Shown here: positions 6,158 through 13,720 of the stretch, in pieces | How the letters are laid out: each line of letters begins with the position of its first letter | How positions within the stretch are numbered: position 1 is the stretch's first letter | Origin: Nitrospirae bacterium GWC2_56_14 | GTDB lineage: Bacteria > Nitrospirota > UBA9217 | Reading direction: 5' to 3' | NCBI GenBank assembly: GCA_001803705.1 | Contig: MHDY01000215.1 | Span: forward strand, 1,029-14,764 | Length of the DNA: 13,736 nucleotides | Translations under genes and position numbers: made by a program | Notes under the pieces: model-generated | Told to the model about the DNA's origin: nothing | The model's database searches: none | The model's input: the letters and a program-made list of their open reading frames with translations, nothing else

Positions 6158-6323
6158 TTCCCTGACGGCACCATTTCGCCCATGCTGCGCCCAAGCGCGC
6201 GCTTTCAGCTCAGTGTCTGATTGCGCGCTGCCTCTTGCGATGCACCCTGCGTTCCGAACCGGGATATCCGGAAAAAGAAACTGATGTACAACAAACAGAA
6301 TACCCATTAAGGAGATCGATTAA

Positions 6324-8534
6324 ATGAGAAAAGACTTCTGCAGAACGTTTATCTCGGTCCTATGCTTCGCCGCGATGACCGGAGCAGCGGCAGCTGAAGA
6401 TGCGGGAACCGTCGTCACGAGCCAGACGAATACCGCGACCGCAGCACCGGCCGTTGGAAATGCGGAAACCGTCGGCAATGCGCCGCAGACCCCGGCAGCC
6501 GGACCGTCGCCCGCTGATGCGCCAACAACGGCCAAACCGCGGTCGAACGCCTCCGAACTCAATGAGGTCGTGGTAACCGCAACGAGAACAAAAGAAAAAC
6601 TGAAAGATTCATCTTCAACGATCAATGTCGTGTCCGAACGGGAAGTGGAAACCGTCAAGTATCGCAATGCCGCCGAGATCCTGAACAGGCTGCCCGGCAT
6701 CTACTCCCACAACTTCAACAGCGAGGAAGAGCTGACCTCCATCCGGATACCCACAAGCTTCTCCAGCCCCTACACCCTCCTGCTTATCGACGGCCTGCCT
6801 GCCGCGGGTTTCGGCGAGAGCGCCGGCGGCCTGCTGAAGGAGATCAATGCCGACGACATAGAACGGATCGAAGTGATCAAGGGACCGGCTTCGGCGTTGT
6901 ACGGCAACAATGCCATCGGCGGGGTGATCAATATCATCACCAAAAGGCCCTCGGCAACGCCGTCAACACGGATCTGGGGCGAAGCGGGCCAATACGACCG
7001 CCGCCGGGGGGGCATCACGACCAGCGGCATGGCGGGCTCGCTCGGCTATTATGTGAACCTGAGCGCCGGCGATTCCACGGGCTGGCGCGAACACAGCGGC
7101 AATGAAAAGCAGTCCGCTGCGCTCAAACTGGTCTACGCTCTCGATGATGCGTCCCTGCTCGATTTCCGGATAGATTACCTGAACTCCGACGTCGAGCTCA
7201 TGGGTTCCATCGAGAAGGCCGATTACGACAAGAACTGGAGGCAGGATTACAACACCTTCACCTACGTGAAGATCAAAAAAACCACGCCGTCGCTGAGCTA
7301 CACCCGGACCATCGGGACCGGCGGCGAGCTGAAGCTTGCCGCGCTGGCAAGGGACCTTTCTCATGAAGTGATACCGCACTATATGTTCCGCTTTAACAGT
7401 GTAACCATGCAGTATACCGGCATCCTGAACAAGATCGAAGGGAGCGACGCCGACGTGCAGGCCCAGTATAAGCAGGACTTTACACCGATGCGGTCGAAGA
7501 TCGTGTTCGGGATTGATGTACAGCAGGGGTCGTCGACCGTTGACACCTACAACCTGGCCATCACCCGGGACGCTGCGACGAAAAAATATGTCTCCTATAC
7601 CAATACGGGGCTGGCCACCTCCTACGGCGTGGACACCGGTGTTACGTCGCCCTACCTGCTGTTGGAAGCGTCGCCGCTCGCCAATGTCCGGCTCAGTGTC
7701 GGCGGTCGCCGCGATGCGGTTTCCTACGACGTGGAGGATAAACGCGGCCTGGGTCTTGGCGGGACCAGGGACTTCTCCAAAACCACGGGCAAAGCAGGCT
7801 TTGCCATAGATGTCTCCCCCCAGGTGAACGTGTATGGCGGCTATTCGCAGGGATTCGTGGCGCCCACGTCGAGCCAGCTCTTTTCCGGACGGGGGGCGAA
7901 CCTGGGCCTGGATGCGGAAAAAGCGGATAACTATGAGGTCGGAACGCGCATGGCCTTCCTGGACAACCGGCTCAAAGCCGACGTGGCCTTGTACACCATG
8001 ACGATCAAGGACAAGATCATCTCCCAGACCATCGATCCCGTAACGCAGGCGTCGCAATACTTGAACGTAGGTGAAACCTCGCACAAGGGCGTGGAAACCA
8101 TGGTCGCCGTGGCGCCCATCGACCTGCTGAGACTCACGATCGCCTATACCTATTCGGAGAACAAATACGAGGATTACAAGGACCTCGCCGCGACTACGCC
8201 CTATAACTACAGCGGGAACTGGATGCCGCGTTCTCCGAGGCAGCATGCGAACGCCCGGCTCGCTGTTCTTCCTGCCAAGGGGCTGGAGGTCGAAGTCGAA
8301 CTGGACTCGGTGGGCAAACAATTCGCCGATGATACCAACCAGAATTCCTACCAGCGGCCGGACCTCTACAACCTGAGAACGACCTATGAGGCGAGTGCCT
8401 GGCAGTTCTGGCTCCACGTTATGAACCTTGCCGATAGAAAGTACGCTTCTTACGTAAGCGCCAGCCGGGGAACACTGAGCTATTTCCCGGGCGACCCGCA
8501 GACCTGGTATGCAGGCGTGGGATACAAGTGGTAA
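6324..8534 (+). CDS. TonB-dependent outer-membrane receptor
   Basis: 736 residues, the usual receptor size. A signal peptide (about 1-24, ending AAAA before EDAG) is followed by a low-complexity Ala/Thr/Pro linker (about 25-77), then a TonB-box-like ELNEVVVTATRT (78-89). The plug domain (about 95-210) includes EILNRLPGIYS, LLLIDGLPA, IERIEVIKGPASALYGNNAIGG and VINIITKRPS, all hallmark plug motifs. The remainder is a beta-barrel with alternating aromatic strands. It ends in GVGYKW, with terminal Trp instead of the more common Phe. AAGGAG (6309-6314) lies 9 nt before the ATG. It would import a large or scarce ligand using energy from TonB/ExbB/ExbD, two of which are encoded downstream in the same cluster. 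The ligand cannot be identified; BtuB- and FepA-type receptors share these motifs. Confidence 0.93.
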   Translation: MRKDFCRTFISVLCFAAMTGAAAAEDAGTVVTSQTNTATAAPAVGNAETVGNAPQTPAAGPSPADAPTTAKPRSNASELNEVVVTATRTKEKLKDSSSTINVVSEREVETVKYRNAAEILNRLPGIYSHNFNSEEELTSIRIPTSFSSPYTLLLIDGLPAAGFGESAGGLLKEINADDIERIEVIKGPASALYGNNAIGGVINIITKRPSATPSTRIWGEAGQYDRRRGGITTSGMAGSLGYYVNLSAGDSTGWREHSGNEKQSAALKLVYALDDASLLDFRIDYLNSDVELMGSIEKADYDKNWRQDYNTFTYVKIKKTTPSLSYTRTIGTGGELKLAALARDLSHEVIPHYMFRFNSVTMQYTGILNKIEGSDADVQAQYKQDFTPMRSKIVFGIDVQQGSSTVDTYNLAITRDAATKKYVSYTNTGLATSYGVDTGVTSPYLLLEASPLANVRLSVGGRRDAVSYDVEDKRGLGLGGTRDFSKTTGKAGFAIDVSPQVNVYGGYSQGFVAPTSSQLFSGRGANLGLDAEKADNYEVGTRMAFLDNRLKADVALYTMTIKDKIISQTIDPVTQASQYLNVGETSHKGVETMVAVAPIDLLRLTIAYTYSENKYEDYKDLAATTPYNYSGNWMPRSPRQHANARLAVLPAKGLEVEVELDSVGKQFADDTNQNSYQRPDLYNLRTTYEASAWQFWLHVMNLADRKYASYVSASRGTLSYFPGDPQTWYAGVGYKW

Positions 8535-8547
8535 CAGCATGACCGCG

Positions 8548-8582
8548 CGCCCTGGTCCTTGCCCGGCGCAAGGACCAGGGCG
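8548..8582 (+). other. 15-bp perfect hairpin between receptor and DUF4198 gene
   Basis: CGCCCTGGTCCTTGC (8548-8562) pairs perfectly with GCAAGGACCAGGGCG (8568-8582) around a 5-nt loop. It is not followed by a real U-run (gggagtttcta), so it is more likely a message stabiliser or partial terminator than a full stop. It would let the receptor be made in excess over the downstream genes. Confidence 0.65.
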
Positions 8583-8622
8583 GGAGTTTCTATCAAACAA
8601 TTCGTCATAGCAGGAGGTTGCG

Positions 8623-9624
8623 GTGAAGCTCTTTTTTATAGCAATGGGTGTTGCCATGATCCTGATGGTGTATACTCCCCGTCCTTCGCAGGCTGAATTA
8701 TATTTCGGAGATGCCCTGCTCCTGTCTGAGCAACCGCCTTCGGGCCACGGCGGCGACCACGGCAAACAAGGCAGGCGGGGCAGCGCGCAGGGCCACGCGG
8801 AACATCGCGCCACGGCCGAACGGACCTGGTATCTGAACCGGCACGATCTTCACACGGGCGCTGAAGCAAGGGTCCTGCGCTCCGACGGCAGCCAGGCCGC
8901 GGGCGTACTCACCCACGGCAAGGACGGCTGGTCCTTTATCGTTGACACCAAACCGCTCGACGGTTCCCTGGATGGCGTGTTCACGCTCTCGGTGATCGAC
9001 CGGGCTGTGTCCGACGGGATACTGACCGTGCGTGCGCCGAAAGTGAACATGATCAACCACAGCTGCGGCTGGGGCCATACGTTCAAGTTCGACCAGGAGC
9101 GGATCAAACCGAAGATCGACGCGGCGCTGCCGCTGGAGATCGTTGCGGAAAACCTGTGGGACAGGAATTTCCACAGCAAGACCATGTCCGGAGACCGGCT
9201 CGTGGTGCAGGTCCTGCGGTACGGGAAACCCGCGCCCAACGCCGCGGTGTCGTTTACCACCGGCAGCGGCTGGACCAGGACCGTTGCCGCGGACGAGGAA
9301 GGGAAGGCATCGGTCCAGCTCATCCGCGATTACTACCCCGAGACCTGGTCGCTCTTCGATGCCAGGAAGCAGAGCACGGTCCTCGTGACCGCCGTCGTTG
9401 AAGCGCCGGAGAAGGGCGCGTACCTGGGCCAGTCCTACACACGGACGCGACTGGTCGCAACGCTGCCCTGGCGGTATGTGCCGCAGCGAAGCGAATATAC
9501 CTCCTCCGTCTACGGCCTCGGTATTGCGGCGCTGTTTGCCGTTGCATCGGGCGCCGGCATCTATGCGTACCGGGAGCGGCGGAAACGACCCTGCCGGGAG
9601 GTGACGTTCGATGAACGCACTTAG
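8623..9624 (+). CDS. DUF4198/NikM-like periplasmic protein with C-terminal membrane anchor
   Basis: 333 residues starting at GTG, five bases after a perfect AGGAGG (8612-8617). Seen: a signal peptide (about 1-24, ending PSQA), a His/Gly-rich loop (residues 40-61 with H42, H46, H58 and H61), the motif NHSCGWGHTFKF (145-156), and a beta-rich domain (about 165-285). That domain has GKPAPNAAVSFTT and DEEGKASVQL, the pattern of DUF4198 and carboxypeptidase-regulatory-like modules. A single transmembrane helix (about 297-316) is followed by a basic tail. DUF4198 includes NikM-type proteins linked to nickel uptake, and the histidines would suit metal handling, but the assignment is by pattern only. 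It overlaps the next gene by 14 nt. It probably sits in the periplasm, held to the inner membrane, downstream of the receptor in a transport path. Confidence 0.7.
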   Translation: MKLFFIAMGVAMILMVYTPRPSQAELYFGDALLLSEQPPSGHGGDHGKQGRRGSAQGHAEHRATAERTWYLNRHDLHTGAEARVLRSDGSQAAGVLTHGKDGWSFIVDTKPLDGSLDGVFTLSVIDRAVSDGILTVRAPKVNMINHSCGWGHTFKFDQERIKPKIDAALPLEIVAENLWDRNFHSKTMSGDRLVVQVLRYGKPAPNAAVSFTTGSGWTRTVAADEEGKASVQLIRDYYPETWSLFDARKQSTVLVTAVVEAPEKGAYLGQSYTRTRLVATLPWRYVPQRSEYTSSVYGLGIAALFAVASGAGIYAYRERRKRPCREVTFDERT

Positions 9625-10597
9625 ACGATTTTTGAACAACGGCGACATCAACAGGTTCAGGCTGTGGTTTCAGCTCGGTGCTTTCGGCCTGCTGATCTAC
9701 GGCGGTTTCCTGGCCATGGACATCGGCAACAGCCTGCCGACCTTCTCCTGCGTGTTCGTCGATTCCCGGGCAGGCGCCTGTTATCTCTACCCGCTCCAGC
9801 ATCAGGTGAACATGCCCTGGAGCCAGTTCTCAGGCGGTCGTGGAATAGGTCTCGCGGTCGGTCTTGTTACGTTCTTCCTGTTCTTTGTGCTGTTCAACAA
9901 GGCCTGGTGCGGTTACGCCTGTCCGCTGGGGACCGTGCAGGACTGGATCACGAAGCTCAGGGCGCGTCTCGGCATCCGGTACAGTCTCTACGCCAATGAG
10001 ACCTTTGGCCGGCTCAAGGCGATCAAGTATGTTCTGCTGGCGCTCTTGATCCTGCTGCCGCTGGGGATCAGCAATTCCTTATTTGGCCTTCCCAAGCTGC
10101 CGCGCGACCTTGCAACCTCATACTGCATGATCTGCCCGGGAAGGACGGTCCTGCCGCTTTTTACCGGCGATGCGAGCCAGCTGGCCATTGATTTCAGCTC
10201 CCGGACCATGATGGCGCTGACGGGCCTCGGCATGGCGATCACCGGCGGTTTTTTTGCAGGCGCCTTTGTGAAGAAACGCTTTTTCTGTCTTTTCTGCCCC
10301 ATGAGCGCCTTACAGTATGCCTTCTCGAAAGCGGGCCTGCTCAGGCTTACGAAGCAAGGCGCGAAGTGCACCCGCTGCGGCAACTGCTCGCGCGTGTGCG
10401 ATGTGGGCATCCGGGAGATAGCCGACGACGTGACCAGCAGGAACATCGTGCAGGACGATTGCATGATGTGCTTCAAGTGCGTCGCCGCTTGTCCCGAGTC
10501 GCATTGCCTCGCGGTGACCTTCCTCGGGATGCCGGTGTATGAAGCGACAGCAGAAGGATTTATGAGGAGAACGAAGCGGAGGGACAACCATGGATAA
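9611..10597 (+). CDS. NapH/CcoG-like membrane-bound polyferredoxin
   Basis: 328 residues with about four to five membrane helices (about 18-38, 78-98, 136-158, 200-220). CxxxCP and CxxCP motifs of the NapH/NosR/CcoG type: C100/C104 in WCGYACPLG, C172/C175 in CMICPGRT and C226/C229 in CLFCPMS. A C-terminal two-cluster ferredoxin domain has CTRCGNCSRVC (C253, C256, C259, C263) and CMMCFKCVAACP (C284, C287, C290, C294). C47 and C57 lie in the first extramembrane loop. Such proteins pass electrons between quinol or periplasmic partners and cytoplasmic Fe-S proteins. GGAGG lies about 9 nt before the ATG, which overlaps the previous gene by 14 nt; its own end overlaps the next gene by 8 nt. Here it probably feeds or drains electrons for the ATP-driven reductase encoded next (inference). 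Confidence 0.87.
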   Translation: MNALRRFLNNGDINRFRLWFQLGAFGLLIYGGFLAMDIGNSLPTFSCVFVDSRAGACYLYPLQHQVNMPWSQFSGGRGIGLAVGLVTFFLFFVLFNKAWCGYACPLGTVQDWITKLRARLGIRYSLYANETFGRLKAIKYVLLALLILLPLGISNSLFGLPKLPRDLATSYCMICPGRTVLPLFTGDASQLAIDFSSRTMMALTGLGMAITGGFFAGAFVKKRFFCLFCPMSALQYAFSKAGLLRLTKQGAKCTRCGNCSRVCDVGIREIADDVTSRNIVQDDCMMCFKCVAACPESHCLAVTFLGMPVYEATAEGFMRRTKRRDNHG

Positions 10598-11864
10598 GGA
10601 ACGACGGGAACGGCTGATACGAACAACGGGTGTCCACCTCGCCATGGAAGCAACAGAGACGCTCCGGCAGGTGGTGGAGGAATTCCCCGACAACCCGCGA
10701 GCCATGGACTATTTTTATGATCTTTTCCGCGCGGAGTACTGCGGCGGCGGAGCGAAGAAGAACGGAGCGATGCGGATCGGGATGCTCTGCGTACAGGCGC
10801 CGGAAGAGCTGATCCGTGCCGCGGGCGCGGTGCCGGTCCGGCTCTGCAGCGGGTCCCATGCGTTCGACCAGGCGGGCGCCGAGTTCATGCCCGCGAAAGC
10901 CTGCTCCCTGGTAAAAGCCACGCTCGGCATGCTCTCGCTTCGCACCGCCGGCGGCGCGGAACGGCTCGACCTGGTGGTGAATCCGACCACCTGCGAGCAG
11001 AAGAAAAAAGCCGGAGAGCTGCTGGAGGATTTCGGCTACCGGGTCCATCACCTGGAAATGCCGCCCGCGAAGGATTCCGAGGAGGCGCGCATCTACTGGC
11101 AGCGTTCGGTGAAGAAGTTCGCCGCGGTGCTCGAAGAAACAACGGGGGTGCGGATCACGAAGCAGCGCCTTGCCAAGGCGATCAGAACGACCGGCATGGC
11201 CAGGTCCGCATACCGGAGGCTGCATGAGCTCGCGAAGTGGCCCCGGCCGCTGATCCGGGGAAAGGACGTAATGCTGGTGACCAACGCCTATTTCTTTGAC
11301 GACCTGGACCGTTGGACCGCAGCGGTCACTGAGCTCGCCGATGAGATCGAGCAGCGTCGGGAAACGAACCTGCCAGGCGCGGGCAAGCACGCGCCGCGCA
11401 TCCTCTTCACCGGTTCGCCACCCATATTCCCGAACCTGAAGCTTCCGCTTCTGATCGAACAGGCAGGCGGCGTGATCGTCGTTGACGAGGTCTGTTCCTC
11501 GTCACGTCTCCTCCACGACCAGGTCGCCTACGACGAACAGGCGCTCTACGACATGGTCCCTGCCGTGGCGGACCGCGTTCTCAAACCCTGCACCTGCCCG
11601 GTATTCCTGTCGTCACAGGACCGGGTCCGCAGGCTGCTGGATCTGGCCGCGAGTTTCGCCGTCGACGGCGTGGTCTATCAATCTTTTGCCGGGTGCATGC
11701 CCTATGCTCTGGAGCAGCGGAGCGTGGGCCAGGCGCTGGTGAACGCTAATATCCCCATGCTTTCCGTCGAAACGGACTACGGTCCGGACGACCAGGGCCA
11801 GTTGTCCACGCGGGTCGAGGCGTTCATCGAGTCGCTCAGGGGAAAAGCGAGGAAACGGGCATGA
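10590..11864 (+). CDS. 2-hydroxyacyl-CoA dehydratase-family protein, YjiM/double-cubane type
   Basis: 424 residues of the HgdB/BcrC superfamily (PF06050). Ordered motifs: APEELIRAAGAVPVRLCSGS (C86), PAKACSLVK (C105), DLVVNPTTCEQKKK (C135), VDEVCSSSR (C302), KPCTCP (C334, C336), FAGCMPYALEQ (C369) and ETDYGPDDQGQLSTRVEAFIE. From memory this aligns well with E. coli YjiM and the double-cubane-cluster protein of Carboxydothermus, not with classical dehydratase alpha/beta pairs: there is one gene instead of two, and seven cysteines are in conserved-looking positions. The double-cubane relative reduces small molecules at an [Fe8S9] cluster after ATP-driven electron injection. Its partner activator follows with an ATGA overlap. 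The true substrate is unknown. It is cytoplasmic, with no signal peptide. GGAGGG precedes the ATG. Confidence 0.86.
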   Translation: MDKERRERLIRTTGVHLAMEATETLRQVVEEFPDNPRAMDYFYDLFRAEYCGGGAKKNGAMRIGMLCVQAPEELIRAAGAVPVRLCSGSHAFDQAGAEFMPAKACSLVKATLGMLSLRTAGGAERLDLVVNPTTCEQKKKAGELLEDFGYRVHHLEMPPAKDSEEARIYWQRSVKKFAAVLEETTGVRITKQRLAKAIRTTGMARSAYRRLHELAKWPRPLIRGKDVMLVTNAYFFDDLDRWTAAVTELADEIEQRRETNLPGAGKHAPRILFTGSPPIFPNLKLPLLIEQAGGVIVVDEVCSSSRLLHDQVAYDEQALYDMVPAVADRVLKPCTCPVFLSSQDRVRRLLDLAASFAVDGVVYQSFAGCMPYALEQRSVGQALVNANIPMLSVETDYGPDDQGQLSTRVEAFIESLRGKARKRA

Positions 11865-12673
11865 GATATTTCGCAGGCATCGACATGGGGTCCACGGCCA
11901 TCAAGATCGCCCTGGTCGACCAACAGGGGTCGCTCTCCGGGCATACGGTCGTCCCCACCGGCAGTTTTTTCCAGAAGAACACACTGGAGGCGCTTCAGCT
12001 TCTGCTGCGGGAGCGCGGCATCGAGCGGTCCGATGTGGCATACCTACTGTCCACGGGATATGGCCGGAAACTGCTGCCGGAAGCGGACGAGACCATAAGC
12101 GAGATCACCGCCAATGCCGCGGGCGCGCGGGCCATTGCGGGCTCCGCCGCGATCCGTACCATCATCAACATCGGCGGCCAGGATTCGAAGGTCCTGCTGC
12201 TGGACGCGGACGGCCATATCAGGAACTTTGTGATGAACGACAAGTGCGCGGCGGGTACGGGCCGGTTCCTCGAGATGACCGCGCGCAACCTCGGCACGGA
12301 CGTGGGCGAGCTCGGGAACCTGCATTGCCGAAGCTCCGGCGCACCCTTGTCCATAACCAGCACCTGCACGGTCTTTGCCGAGTCGGAGATCATCAGTCTC
12401 CTGGCAAGGGGCCACGGCAAGGAAGAGCTCGTTGCGGGAGTGCACTACTCCATTGCCCGCAGGATCGTGCGGCTGGCACGGCAGATCGGCATCGAGGACC
12501 GGGTCTTCTTCGACGGCGGCCCGGCCCTGAACAGCGGCATGGTGGCGGCGCTGGAGGACGAGCTCATGCTGCAGGTCGTGGTCCCGGCCGCGCCGCAGCT
12601 GACAACAGCGATCGGCGCGGCAACGCTCGCACGGACCGCCTGGATCGATACAGGAGAACAGGTCAATGCCTGA
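11861..12673 (+). CDS. BadF/HgdC-type ATPase activator (archerase) of the 2-hydroxyacyl-CoA dehydratase family
   Basis: 270 residues of the ASKHA fold. Phosphate-1 loop GIDMGSTAIK (6-15), then STGYGR (64-69), the nucleotide motif IGGQDSK (104-110), the cluster motif NDKCAAGTGRFLE (C129), the second cluster cysteine in STCTVFAESEI (C169), and the adenosine-side motif FFDGGPALN (216-224). In this family the homodimer holds one [4Fe-4S] cluster through C129 and C169 of each subunit, and ATP hydrolysis drives electrons uphill to the partner. All key residues are present, so it should be active. It overlaps the double-cubane-type gene by ATGA and the next gene by 8 nt. The electron donor is probably a ferredoxin or the NapH-like protein (inference). 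Confidence 0.93.
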   Translation: MRYFAGIDMGSTAIKIALVDQQGSLSGHTVVPTGSFFQKNTLEALQLLLRERGIERSDVAYLLSTGYGRKLLPEADETISEITANAAGARAIAGSAAIRTIINIGGQDSKVLLLDADGHIRNFVMNDKCAAGTGRFLEMTARNLGTDVGELGNLHCRSSGAPLSITSTCTVFAESEIISLLARGHGKEELVAGVHYSIARRIVRLARQIGIEDRVFFDGGPALNSGMVAALEDELMLQVVVPAAPQLTTAIGAATLARTAWIDTGEQVNA

Positions 12674-13283
12674 ACTCACCTCGGCGCTGGTCATGGGAAT
12701 GGGATACGGGTTTACCACGTGCAGTTTTGCCTGCCTCCCGACGCTTGCACCCTATCTCCTGTCCTTTGGGCAGGGATTCCGCGATGGGGCCTTGTCATCG
12801 CTTTTCTTTGCATCGGGGAAAGCCGTTGCCTACGCGGTCCTGGGCGGAGCAGCCGCGCTCGCGGGGAGGGGTTTGTTTCCCGAGGGCGGCGCCGCAGGCC
12901 GCTGGATCTACGGCTCTGTCCTGGTGCTGACGGGCCTGGCCCTGCCGTTCATCAGCCGCAACCATTGCAGCGGCAAAGGACGGACAGCGGCATCGGGCCT
13001 GTCCCTGTTCGCCGCGGGGTTTTCCTCCAGCCTGACGCCCTGTCTGCCCGTTGCCGGGCTGGTCGCCGCAGCCGCCGGTGCCGGGTCAATGCTCGCGGGC
13101 GCCTCGCTGGGTCTGGCCTTTGGCCTGGGCATCGCCCTTTCCCCGGTCCTCATCGGCGGAGGGGTCCTGGCGCTCGTTGCAAAAACCGTGCGGCACGAAG
13201 CGCGCCAATTCGTTCCGATGATCCGATGGATCGCAGCAGCGGTCCTCATAGTGATGGGGACCGGAATTCTTGCAGGAGGTTGA
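12666..13283 (+). CDS. DsbD/CcdA-like (DsbD_2 / TauE-like) small membrane protein
   Basis: 205 residues, mostly hydrophobic, with about six membrane helices in two repeats. Each repeat has a helix with a Cys-Leu-Pro motif: CSFACLPTLAPYL (C19, C23) and SSLTPCLPVAG (C126). A Cys-Pro or nearby pair in the first helix of each half is the mark of DsbD/CcdA-type proteins, which carry reducing equivalents across the membrane as thiols. Related UreH-like proteins are often labelled as metal exporters. Reading it as a thiol-electron conduit to the periplasm is inference. It overlaps the activator by 8 nt and is 2 nt from exbB. AGGAG lies about 10 nt upstream of the ATG. C101 in the central loop is extra. 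Confidence 0.78.
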   Translation: MPELTSALVMGMGYGFTTCSFACLPTLAPYLLSFGQGFRDGALSSLFFASGKAVAYAVLGGAAALAGRGLFPEGGAAGRWIYGSVLVLTGLALPFISRNHCSGKGRTAASGLSLFAAGFSSSLTPCLPVAGLVAAAAGAGSMLAGASLGLAFGLGIALSPVLIGGGVLALVAKTVRHEARQFVPMIRWIAAAVLIVMGTGILAGG

Positions 13284-13285
13284 AT

Positions 13286-13720
13286 ATGGAATGGCTTAAA
13301 CTCACCGTGGATTACGGCGTCATCGGACTGCTCCTGTGCATGAGCATCGTCGCGGTCGCCATCGCCGTCGAGCGATTTAACGCTTATAAACGGATCAGGA
13401 CCGCCGACTTCGCCGATAAAAAGGAGCTCGAACTGGAACTGACCAACAAGCTCCACGTCATCGCCACGATCGGCAGCAACGCCCCCTACATCGGGCTCCT
13501 GGGAACGGTGCTCGGCATCATGCTCACGTTCTATACCATGGGCAGCCAGGGGTTCATGGACAGCGGCGCGATCATGACGGGGCTGGCGCTTGCGCTCAAG
13601 GCAACGGCCATGGGCCTCGTGGTCGCCATCCCGTCCACGGCGCTCTACAATTTTCTGCTCCGGCGGGTAAAAGTACTTGTGGGACACTGGGAGATCGAAA
13701 ATGGACGAAAAAGAATTTAA
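13286..13720 (+). CDS. exbB: ExbB/TolQ/MotA-family proton-channel protein (short form)
   Basis: 144 residues, shorter than E. coli ExbB (about 240), as in compact ExbB proteins. TM1 is about 10-29. SNAPYIGLLGTVLGIMLTF (about 64-82), with the family's A-P-x-x-G-L-L-G-T-V pattern (T74), forms TM2. ALKATAMGLVVAIPSTALYNFL (about 103-124, T107) forms TM3. The large cytoplasmic loop of longer homologues is reduced to a charged segment (about 36-55). AGGAGG (13274-13279) lies 6 nt before the ATG. With ExbD it would form the proton-driven motor that powers TonB, here most likely for the receptor at the head of the cluster. TolQ and MotA are related alternatives, but the co-located TonB receptor and compact size favour ExbB. 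Confidence 0.88.
   Translation: MEWLKLTVDYGVIGLLLCMSIVAVAIAVERFNAYKRIRTADFADKKELELELTNKLHVIATIGSNAPYIGLLGTVLGIMLTFYTMGSQGFMDSGAIMTGLALALKATAMGLVVAIPSTALYNFLLRRVKVLVGHWEIENGRKRI

Noticed and set aside
6963..8813. 616-residue minus-strand open frame opposite the TonB receptor
   Set aside because: It has no recognisable motif and lies antisense to a well-supported receptor. GC-rich codon bias makes long antisense frames common.
10590..12673. A benzoyl-CoA or 2-hydroxyglutaryl-CoA degradation locus
   Set aside because: Only one dehydratase-type subunit is present, with no CoA transferase, CoA ligase or second subunit; the neighbours are transport and redox genes.
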